Origin: Acidimicrobiia bacterium
Lineage (GTDB): Bacteria > Actinomycetota > Acidimicrobiia > IMCC26256 > JAMXLJ01
NCBI GenBank assembly: GCA_035651955.1
Contig: DASRES010000063.1
Location: forward strand, 1-34,912
DNA: 34,912 nt
Direction: 5' to 3'
Part shown: in pieces, positions 16,705 through 23,869 of the stretch
Position numbering within the stretch: position 1 is the stretch's first letter
Layout of the letters: each line of letters begins with the position of its first letter
Notes under the pieces: generated by a model
Database searches by the model: none
What the model saw: the letters and a program-made list of their open reading frames with translations, nothing else
Told to the model about the DNA's origin: nothing
Made by a program: the position numbers and the translations under genes

Positions 16705-19316
16705 GGAGGGTCGTCACCCTCGGCCCGCTGGGCGTGCTCGTCGCCGCGACGAGCGTCGGCGTGTCGAGCCTCGCGGCCGCGCCGCCACTGCACCGTGGGA
16801 CGGCGGCGTGCCCGACGACGTCACCCGTCGTGTGCGAGAACCGGCGGCCGGGAACGCCCGAGCGCGACTGGGCCGTCAAGGGGTCCGGCGACCCGACGAT
16901 CCAGGGGTTCGCGACGGACATCAGCGTCGACCACGGGCAGACGGTCCACTTCAAGGTCGACACGCCGGCCCGCCGCTACCACCTCGACATCTTCCGGCTC
17001 GGCTTCTACCGCGGTGACGGGGCCCGGCAGGTCGCGACCGTCCTGCCGTCGGCACCGCTCCCACAACGCCAGCCGCCGTGCACGCGCGAGACGACCGTGC
17101 ACGTGCGTCTCGTCGACTGCGGGAATTGGGCCGAGTCCGCGAGCTGGGCCGTCCCCCGTGATGCCGTGTCCGGCGTGTACTTCGCGCGGCTCGTCCGCGA
17201 CGACACGCGCGGCGCGAGCCAGGTGTTCTTCGTGGTGCGCGACGACGAGCGCCACTCCACGGTGCTGTTCCAGACGTCCGACTCGACGTGGGAGGCGTAC
17301 AACGACTACGGCGGCACCGGCATCTACACGGACCCCCCCACGGCGAAGGTCAGCTACAACCGGCCCTTCACCACCCGCACGGCGGAGGGCGGCCACGCGG
17401 TCGAGAGCTGGGTCCTGTACTCGGAGTACCCGATGATCCGCTGGCTCGAGGCGAACGGCTACGACGTGTCGTACTTCACGAGCGTCGACAGCGACCGGTT
17501 CGGCGCGAAGCTGCGCGACCACCGCGTCGTCCTGTCCGTCGGCCACGACGAGTACTGGTCCGCTGGGCAGCGGGCGAGCTTCGTCGCGGCGCGCGACGCC
17601 GGTGTGAACCTCGCGTTCTTCAGCGGCAACACGAGCTACTGGAAGACGCGCTGGGAGCCGAGCATCGACGGTTCCCACCAGCCGTACCGCACGCTCGTCA
17701 CCTACAAGGAGTCGCTCGCCAACTTCAAGACCGATCCGACCGCTGTTTGGACCGGGCTGTGGCGCGATCCGCGCTTCTCGCCGCCCGCGGACGGGGGGCA
17801 CCCGGAGAACGCGCTCATCGGGACGGAGTACGGCGTGTACGACGTGCCCGCGCTCCCCCTGCGCGTCAGCGCGGACGACGGCCGGCTGCGTCTCTGGCGC
17901 CACACCGGGCTCGACCGGCTGCCGCGGGGTTCGAGCGTCACGCTCGCCGCGCAGACGCTCGGATACGAGTGGGACTGGGACGCGGACGATGCGTCGCGTC
18001 CGCTCGACACGGCGGACCTCTCGAGCACGAGCGGCGCACCCTTCACACACGACGTCACGCTGTATCGCGCGTCGAGCGGCGCGCTCGTGTTCTCCGGGTC
18101 GTCGGTGCAGTGGTCCTGGGGGCTCGACGCGCACCATGACGCGAGCTGGGACGGCCGCGCGGTACCACGGCCGGACCGGCGCATCCGGCAGGCGACGGTG
18201 AACGTGCTCGCGGATCTCGGCGCGCAGCCGGCCTCGCTGCAGCACGGGCTCGTCCGGGCGCGACCGTCGACCGACAGGACTGCGCCGACGACGACGATCA
18301 CGCGCTCGCGCCTGCCGGCACACGTGGCGGTCGGGTCGGCCGTCACGGTCACCGGCACCGCACGCGACGTCGGCGGCGCGGTCGCGACCGTGGAGGTCTC
18401 CGTCGACGGCGGCAGGGCCTGGCACGAGGCCAAGGGCCGGTCGCGCTGGACGTACGTCTTCGTGCCGACGTCGCTCGGGCCCACGACCGTGGCGGCCCGC
18501 GCCGTCGACGACAGCGCGAACCTCGGCGCGCCCGTCTCCGTCGCGGGGCCGGACGTCGTGGCGCGCCCGTGCCCCTGCACGCTGTGGAGCTCGTCGGTCA
18601 CCCCCGCGAGGCCCGACGGCGGGGTGCCCGGGCCGCACGAGCTCGGCGTGAAGTTCAGCGCCGACGCGGACGGCTACGTGCTCGGCATCCGGTTCTACAA
18701 GGCGCGTGACAACACCGGCACGCACGTGGCGACGCTGTGGTCGGCGACGGGCAGGCAGCTCGCGACCACGACCGTGGTGCACGAGAGCGCGTCGGGCTGG
18801 CAGACCGCGACGTTCCCCGCCCCCGTGCCCATCCGCGCGCACGTGACGTACGTCGCCGCGTACCACACGAACGCGGGCCACTTCGCCGAGGACCCGCTGT
18901 ACTTCGACGACTGGTACACGACCGGCGCGCGCGGTCTCGACGTCCCGCCGCTCCACGCCCCGTGGTCACGAGGCCTCGGATGGCCGAACGGTGTGATCAG
19001 ATCGGGTGGTGTCGCGTTCCCGCGGGATGCACCCCCGCCCGACCAGTTCCTCGACGACGCGAACTACTGGGTCGAGCCCGTGTACGCGACGACCGCGCAC
19101 GCCGTCGCGCGAAAGGGACCGACGGGCACCGTCGAGAACCGCAACCCGGCGACGATCGCCGCGTTCGACGCCGTGGAGGGATCTCGTCAGCCGCGCGTGC
19201 ACAGCGGGTTCCTCCGCCACGTCCTCGAGGCGGGCGCCGTCGCGTTCGTCGTGCTCGGTGTGGCCGTCGTGATCGTCGTCCTCACTGCCCGCCGCCGCGT
19301 GCGCGTGCGCGCCTGA
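16701..19316 (+). CDS. Exported dimethylformamidase-like protein with DUF4082 domain and C-terminal membrane anchor
   Basis: The 871 residues open with a signal peptide (cleavage likely after SSLAAA, near 27). Residues about 45-515 resemble the large-subunit domain of N,N-dimethylformamidase: LDIFRLGFYRGDG, VLSVGHDEYWSAGQR (278-291), SGNTSYWKTRWEP and LGYEWDWDADD (420-430). An Ig-like domain follows (about 525-625), then a DUF4082-type beta domain (about 632-790; LGVKFSADADGYVLGIRFYK, DDANYWVEPVY). The end is one hydrophobic helix with the basic tail RRRVRVR. It should therefore sit outside the cell, held by the C-terminal helix. The known enzyme cleaves an amide with a mononuclear iron; the substrate here is unknown and could be part of the glycan. 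Its ATG overlaps the GT4 stop. Confidence 0.8.
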   Translation: MRRVVTLGPLGVLVAATSVGVSSLAAAPPLHRGTAACPTTSPVVCENRRPGTPERDWAVKGSGDPTIQGFATDISVDHGQTVHFKVDTPARRYHLDIFRLGFYRGDGARQVATVLPSAPLPQRQPPCTRETTVHVRLVDCGNWAESASWAVPRDAVSGVYFARLVRDDTRGASQVFFVVRDDERHSTVLFQTSDSTWEAYNDYGGTGIYTDPPTAKVSYNRPFTTRTAEGGHAVESWVLYSEYPMIRWLEANGYDVSYFTSVDSDRFGAKLRDHRVVLSVGHDEYWSAGQRASFVAARDAGVNLAFFSGNTSYWKTRWEPSIDGSHQPYRTLVTYKESLANFKTDPTAVWTGLWRDPRFSPPADGGHPENALIGTEYGVYDVPALPLRVSADDGRLRLWRHTGLDRLPRGSSVTLAAQTLGYEWDWDADDASRPLDTADLSSTSGAPFTHDVTLYRASSGALVFSGSSVQWSWGLDAHHDASWDGRAVPRPDRRIRQATVNVLADLGAQPASLQHGLVRARPSTDRTAPTTTITRSRLPAHVAVGSAVTVTGTARDVGGAVATVEVSVDGGRAWHEAKGRSRWTYVFVPTSLGPTTVAARAVDDSANLGAPVSVAGPDVVARPCPCTLWSSSVTPARPDGGVPGPHELGVKFSADADGYVLGIRFYKARDNTGTHVATLWSATGRQLATTTVVHESASGWQTATFPAPVPIRAHVTYVAAYHTNAGHFAEDPLYFDDWYTTGARGLDVPPLHAPWSRGLGWPNGVIRSGGVAFPRDAPPPDQFLDDANYWVEPVYATTAHAVARKGPTGTVENRNPATIAAFDAVEGSRQPRVHSGFLRHVLEAGAVAFVVLGVAVVIVVLTARRRVRVRA

Positions 19317-19319
19317 CCC

Positions 19320-20177
19320 GTGTCGATCGGCATGCCGACACCGTGGCGTGACCTCTCCGACGACCCGAACGCGCGCCCCGTGCTGCGCGCGCGACACGAG
19401 GCCGTCGTCCACGCGGTCCGCAGCCCCTTGCGCGACCGCACCGAGCGGATCGTCGAGCTGTGCCGCGACGCGCGTGTGCTCGACGTCGGCTGCGTCGACC
19501 ACCGCGCCGAGCTCCACGCGGGCCCGAACTGGCTCCACCGGCGGATCACGGAGGTCGCGTCGTCGTGCGTCGGGATCGACGTCGAGGCGGACGGTGTGGC
19601 GGCGATGCAGGCCGCAGGGTTCGACGCGCAGGTGCACGACGTGTGCGGGGACCCGGCGCCGCTCGTGGCGCGCGGTCCGTTCGACGTCGTCGTCGCGGGC
19701 GAGGTCCTCGAGCATCTCGCGTCGCCACAGGCGCTGTTCGAGCTCGCGGGCGCAGTGCTCGGGCCCGGCGGCCGGCTGGTCGTCACGACGCCCAACCCGT
19801 ACGCGCCGCACCGCGTCCGGGCCGGCCAGCTCGGGGTCTCGTTCGAGAACGCGGACCACGTCGTGTACGCGTTCCCTTCCGGGATCGTCGAGCTCGGTGC
19901 GCGCGCCGGGCTCGAGCTCGAGGAGTACCGGACCGTGTTCGTGCGACCGCTGAGGACCGAGTTGCGGCGCGCGATCGTCCGCCTCGCCCTCGACGCGCGC
20001 GACCGCATCCGCGGGAAGCGGCGCGAGCACACCGACGACCCCGACGCGGAGATCCTTCCCGCGCTCATGACGTACGTGAACCCGCTCGAGCTCGCGTTCG
20101 TCGCGACGACGCGGTCGTCGCGTCTCCTCGGCGAGACGGCGTTCTACGTCTTGCGCAAGGGTGCGGTCTCCCCGTAG
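19320..20177 (+). CDS. SAM-dependent class I methyltransferase
   Basis: This 285-residue protein carries the SAM-binding motif ARVLDVGCVDHRAEL, the acidic strand CVGIDVEADGV, FDVVVAGEVLEHLASPQALF (motif III region) and GGRLVVTTPNPYAPHR. This is the Methyltransf_11/23 pattern found in glycan O-methyltransferases. The start is the GTG at 19320, four bases after the previous stop; an ATG at 19332 is the alternative. The last 34 bases overlap, tail to tail, the end of the fusion gene on the other strand. It probably methylates a sugar of the polysaccharide, though a lipid or small-molecule substrate cannot be excluded. Confidence 0.8.
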   Translation: MSIGMPTPWRDLSDDPNARPVLRARHEAVVHAVRSPLRDRTERIVELCRDARVLDVGCVDHRAELHAGPNWLHRRITEVASSCVGIDVEADGVAAMQAAGFDAQVHDVCGDPAPLVARGPFDVVVAGEVLEHLASPQALFELAGAVLGPGGRLVVTTPNPYAPHRVRAGQLGVSFENADHVVYAFPSGIVELGARAGLELEEYRTVFVRPLRTELRRAIVRLALDARDRIRGKRREHTDDPDAEILPALMTYVNPLELAFVATTRSSRLLGETAFYVLRKGAVSP

Positions 20178-21604
20178 CGGAGCAACCGCGCGCGCCAGAG
20201 GTGCGCGAGAACCGTCGCCATGCGCGGGAGCTGCCCGGGCCGCACGCGCAGCGGCGCGTGCCAGTCGTACACCTTGCGCCACGACAGCCCGCTGAAGTGG
20301 CGGAACGTCGTGCGGAACGACTCCGGCATCTCGACCCAACCCAGCCCGGCGTCCTGCAGCCCCATGAAGAACGCGCCGCCGACGTCGTAGCCGATCTTCC
20401 CGCCGTACGCGTCAGGGGCCACGACGTCGAGGTACGCGAAGCTGGCGTCGACGCGCCCGCGCACCTTCTCGACGTCGACGAGCATGAGCCACGGCGCCGG
20501 GCGCGGGCCGAGCGTGCGCTTCGCACCCGTGTGCGGGTGCACGAACCGGCCCCGGGGCGGGAGCATCTGCGAGCAGACGAGCGCGCAGTCGTTGTCCTGC
20601 GCGGCACGCACCATGTCGTCGAGCCAGCCCGGCTCGAAGAACTCGATGTCCGAGTCGCAGAACACCGCGTAGCGGGTCCGGCAGTTGCGCAACCACCGGT
20701 CGAGCCACTCCGCGTGCATCCGGCCGTCCGGCGCGACCTCGAGCGTCAACCAGCCCCGCTGCTCGAACTCGCGCAGCATCTCGAGCGACCCGTCGGTCGA
20801 GCCGCAGTCACCGACGACGAGCTCGAAGGGACGGCCCGCGTAGTGGCGCATCGTGCGGATGCACAGCTCCGTCGCCGGCTTCGTGTTGATGCTGGCGACG
20901 TGCACGGTGACGTCGGGTTGCGCGGCACGGTCGTCGTGGCGTCCGTCTCGCACCGGTGCAGCGACGTCGCCGAGCGCACGCCGGATCCCGTGCGCGGCGC
21001 GTGCGGCGCCGTCGGCGACCGCGCCGAGACCCGTCAGCACGCGTTCGCTGCGTGAGAGGCGAAGCTCCCGGATGCGCTCGGGATCCGCGTGCCGCTCCAG
21101 CGCGTCGCGCCACTGGGCCGGGGTGATGGACGGGTCGAGGAAGCCGAGCTGCTGCGCGAGATAGCGCCAGTCCTGCGCGAAGCGCGGGAACGCCAGGAAC
21201 GTGTGCGGCAGGTCGAAACGCGTGATCGCGGCCATGAGCTCGTAGAGCTCGACACCGAGCGCGGCACGCTGCGCGGTGGCATGCGTGCGACGGATGGGCG
21301 AGTCGACGCGGTGCAGGAACGCGCCGTAGCGCGTCGCCCGCAGCCGGCTCGCGCTCGCGGTGTCGAGCGCGCGGACGGGCACGATCACGTGCTCGACGTC
21401 GACCGCCTGCACGTCGAGGACTGTGGCGAGCCGGTGCGCGAGGCCGGGATCGGCGACGATCCGCGGCGACCGGGGCGACTCGATGGGCGGGACGGGACGA
21501 TCGCCGTCACGCCCGGTGTCGAACCCGAGCTCGGTCAGGACGTCGAGCAGCAGCGACGTCCCCGCGCGCCCCGCACCGGCAATGACGACCTTCGCGTCAC
21601 TCAC
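20144..21604 (-). CDS. Fusion: sulfotransferase-like P-loop domain plus GT2 glycosyltransferase
   Basis: The 486-residue protein has two parts. Residues 1-190 begin VVIAGAGRAGTSLLLDVL, a phosphosulfate-binding-loop pattern (compare RSGTT in sulfotransferases). They also contain VIVPVRALDTASASR with Arg78 and Ser86, eight apart, as in the 3'-phosphate site of PAPS-dependent enzymes. Residues 231-486 are a GT2 domain: DVTVHVASINTKPATELC, LVVGDCGSTDGSLEML and the metal motif CDSDIEF with Asp317 and Asp319. A linker near 190-230 joins them. The GTG at 21604 overlaps the Wzt stop by 8 bases. One chain could thus both sulfate and glycosylate, or the first domain could be a relic that binds nucleotide. 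The sulfotransferase assignment rests on motifs only. Confidence 0.72.
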   Translation of the reverse strand: MSDAKVVIAGAGRAGTSLLLDVLTELGFDTGRDGDRPVPPIESPRSPRIVADPGLAHRLATVLDVQAVDVEHVIVPVRALDTASASRLRATRYGAFLHRVDSPIRRTHATAQRAALGVELYELMAAITRFDLPHTFLAFPRFAQDWRYLAQQLGFLDPSITPAQWRDALERHADPERIRELRLSRSERVLTGLGAVADGAARAAHGIRRALGDVAAPVRDGRHDDRAAQPDVTVHVASINTKPATELCIRTMRHYAGRPFELVVGDCGSTDGSLEMLREFEQRGWLTLEVAPDGRMHAEWLDRWLRNCRTRYAVFCDSDIEFFEPGWLDDMVRAAQDNDCALVCSQMLPPRGRFVHPHTGAKRTLGPRPAPWLMLVDVEKVRGRVDASFAYLDVVAPDAYGGKIGYDVGGAFFMGLQDAGLGWVEMPESFRTTFRHFSGLSWRKVYDWHAPLRVRPGQLPRMATVLAHLWRARLLRYGETAPLRKT

Positions 21605-22802
21605 CTTGCTCTGCCCTCCCCCAGTGCGCCTCGACGTAGACGGGCGACAGGCGGACGATCGCGCGCGGCGTCGGGTCGAGCTGGCGCACGCCCGACACCA
21701 GGAGCGGCGCGATCGGCTGCCACGGCGTGTACTCGATGCGGGTCTCGATCTGGTACGCGCCGAACCACAGGAAGTACTGCCCGGGCGGGAGCGGGAGCCG
21801 GGGCAGGCACAGGCGGAGCTTCGTCGTGCCGGGCGGGAGCATCGTCTCGTGGCGCACCACGAAGATCGGCGTCGGCGCGCCTTCGCTGACGCCGAGATAC
21901 AGGTTCACCGCGCGCTCGACGTCGGTCGAGACGGTCAGGTTGACGATGCACGGCTCGTTCACGAGCACGGCGCGACCGTCCGGGCCCTCCGCGCGCACCG
22001 CGTCGACACGGACGAGGCCGTGCACGTCCGCGTGCTCCGCCGCGCTGGCCTCGATCTCCGCCCGATACGCGCCGAGCACGTCGCCGACGGGACCGTCGGC
22101 GCGGACGATGCCGTCCGACAACCAGATGCCGCGGCTCGCGGTCGCCTCGACCGCGGCGAGGTCGTGCGAGACGAGCATCAGCGTCGTGCCGCTCTGGATC
22201 ACGTCGCGCATGCGGTCGAGGCACTTCTGCTGGAACGACGTGTCGCCGACCGCGAGCACCTCGTCGACGATGAGGACGCTCGGCTCGAGGAAGGCGGCGA
22301 CCGCGAAGCCGAGCCGCATCCGCATGCCGCTCGAGTAGAACTTCACCTGCCGTTCGACGGCGTCCTCGAGCTCCGCGAACGCGATGATCTCGTCGAGCCG
22401 TGACGCGACCTGCTTGCGGCTCAGCCCGAGCAACGTGCCGTAGATCATCACGTTCTCGCGCCCGGTCAGCTCGGGATGGATGCCCGACATCACCTCGATG
22501 AGCGCGCCGACACGGCCGCCGGTCGCGATTCGCCCCGTGTGCGGGAACATCACGCCGCTCACGATCTTGAGCAGCGTCGACTTGCCGGCTCCGTTCGCAC
22601 CGATGATCGCGACGGCCTCGCCCGGCTCGACGTCGAACGAGACGTCGCGCAACACCCACCGCCACGGGTTCGCGGCGACCGGCCCCCGCAGCCGCGCCGT
22701 CGCGCGCTGCACGTGGTCGCGCAGCAGCCGGCGCCCGCGGTCGGCCCGGAACCGCTTCCACAGCCGCTCGACGCGGACCGTCCCGTCAGGACACGTCGGC
22801 AA
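21597..22802 (-). CDS. wzt: Polysaccharide ABC exporter ATPase with carbohydrate-binding tail (Wzt-like)
   Basis: This is the ATPase of an ABC-2 polysaccharide exporter. Walker A is GANGAGKST (68-76), the ABC signature is FYSSGMRMR (YSSGM at 156-160), Walker B is SVLIVDEVLAVGD (from 175), and the switch histidine is His213 in VSHDL. Residues from about 250 to 401 form the extra beta-rich domain that in Wzt proteins recognises the capped end of the glycan. The only start that fits is a TTG at 22802, inside the last codons of the permease gene (17-base overlap). The protein keeps the long N-terminal segment (KRFRADRGRRLLRDH) common in this family. Confidence 0.9.
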   Translation of the reverse strand: MPTCPDGTVRVERLWKRFRADRGRRLLRDHVQRATARLRGPVAANPWRWVLRDVSFDVEPGEAVAIIGANGAGKSTLLKIVSGVMFPHTGRIATGGRVGALIEVMSGIHPELTGRENVMIYGTLLGLSRKQVASRLDEIIAFAELEDAVERQVKFYSSGMRMRLGFAVAAFLEPSVLIVDEVLAVGDTSFQQKCLDRMRDVIQSGTTLMLVSHDLAAVEATASRGIWLSDGIVRADGPVGDVLGAYRAEIEASAAEHADVHGLVRVDAVRAEGPDGRAVLVNEPCIVNLTVSTDVERAVNLYLGVSEGAPTPIFVVRHETMLPPGTTKLRLCLPRLPLPPGQYFLWFGAYQIETRIEYTPWQPIAPLLVSGVRQLDPTPRAIVRLSPVYVEAHWGRAEQGE

Positions 22803-23718
22803 AGCCCGTTTCCAACCGCTTGAAGAGCATGTACGTACCGAGGAGGTACAGCGCGCACGACAGCGTCTCGATCACGAGGTACGGCGTGTGCGGCGCGCGC
22901 CCGTACAGCACCGACTCGCGCAGGCCGTCGATGATCCCGCCGAGCGGGTTCACCGCGACGTACGGAGCACGCAGACCGACGGGGAACTCGCGCAGCCCGT
23001 AGACGACAGGCGTCACGAACAGCCCGAGCTGCAGGACCAGCGGCAGCGCGTGCCGCAGGTCGCGCAGGTACACGGTGATGCTGCCGGTGAACAACGCCGA
23101 CGCGACGGTGAACGCGACGAGCAGGACGACGAGCGGCAGCGCCCAGTACGACGTCGCGCTCGGGCCGCGCCCCTCGAACAGGAAGAGGAACACCAGCGCG
23201 AAGGTCGCGCACACGGCACCGACGCCCGCGGTCACGACCTCCGCGAGCGGGAACACCTCACGGGGCGCGTAGACCTTGTTCAGGAGCGGCTGGTTGACGA
23301 GGCTCGTGCCCGCGGTCGACACCGCGTTCGAGTAGAAGGTCCACGGCACGAGCCCGATGTACGAGAACAGCGGGTACGGGACGCCGCCGGTGTTCACGTT
23401 GCCGACGCGCTCGAACAGGAACGTGAAGACGATCATCAGCGTGAAGGGCGCGAGGAGTGCCCACGCGATGCCGAGGATCTCCTGGTTGTACGTCGAGCGG
23501 AGCTCACGGACCGCGAGGCTCCACACGACGTGGCGCGACCGCCAGAGGTCGCGCAGCGCCGTGCCGAGCCGGAGCGCGCGCCGGTAGCGCAGCTCGGGCG
23601 GGGGCGCCGCGGGGATGTCGGCCGCGCTGCGCACGACCGTCGTGGGCTCGTCGCGGCGCGCACCGTCGCGCGACCGTGCCTCGGATGCGTCCCGCGGCGA
23701 GGGGACAGAGACGCTCAC
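22786..23718 (-). CDS. wzm: Polysaccharide ABC exporter permease (Wzm-like, ABC-2 type)
   Basis: The 310-residue protein has a soluble N-terminal stretch of about 50 residues and then the ABC-2 permease core: LAVRELRSTYNQEILGIAWAL (amphipathic coupling helix and first membrane segment), then FTLMIVFTFLFERVG, VPYPLFSYIGLVPWTFYSNAV and YAPREVFPLAEV. At least five further hydrophobic stretches follow. It partners the overlapping Wzt gene. The GTG at 23718 has GGAGG eight bases upstream. No flippase gene is seen nearby, so this pair is the only complete exporter in the polysaccharide part of the window. Confidence 0.9.
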   Translation of the reverse strand: MSVSVPSPRDASEARSRDGARRDEPTTVVRSAADIPAAPPPELRYRRALRLGTALRDLWRSRHVVWSLAVRELRSTYNQEILGIAWALLAPFTLMIVFTFLFERVGNVNTGGVPYPLFSYIGLVPWTFYSNAVSTAGTSLVNQPLLNKVYAPREVFPLAEVVTAGVGAVCATFALVFLFLFEGRGPSATSYWALPLVVLLVAFTVASALFTGSITVYLRDLRHALPLVLQLGLFVTPVVYGLREFPVGLRAPYVAVNPLGGIIDGLRESVLYGRAPHTPYLVIETLSCALYLLGTYMLFKRLETGFADVS

Positions 23719-23735
23719 CTGTCACGTCCTCCGAT

Positions 23736-23762
23736 CGCCACGGTCGCCACGGTCGCCACGGT
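23736..23762. repeat. Three perfect tandem copies of a 9-bp unit upstream of the permease gene
   Basis: CGCCACGGT is repeated at 23736-23744, 23745-23753 and 23754-23762, starting 17 bases before the permease start. It lies in the 151-base gap (23719-23869) that otherwise holds only a palindrome near the upstream gene's stop. Copy number could vary by slippage. It may be a regulatory array or simple repeat. Confidence 0.6.
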
Positions 23763-23830
23763 CCGGCCCGGTCGTCCTCCCGTCGCACGCGCCACGGACG
23801 CGGCAGTCTGCCACGCACGGTGTCCGCCCC

Positions 23831-23844
23831 GCGCCTGCAGGCGC
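23831..23844. terminator. 14-bp perfect palindrome after the membrane protein gene
   Basis: GCGCCTGCAGGCGC is a perfect 14-base palindrome starting 26 bases beyond the stop of the minus-strand membrane gene. It can fold as a 5-bp stem with a TGCA loop. A weak terminator or a dimer-binding site are both possible. Confidence 0.3.
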
Positions 23845-23869
23845 ACTCGGGTCGGTCCTCCGTCGACGC

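Noticed and set aside
16701-19316. Sortase anchoring of the dimethylformamidase-like protein
   Set aside because: The C-terminus has a hydrophobic helix and basic tail but no LPxTG-like motif before it, so simple membrane anchoring is the better reading.
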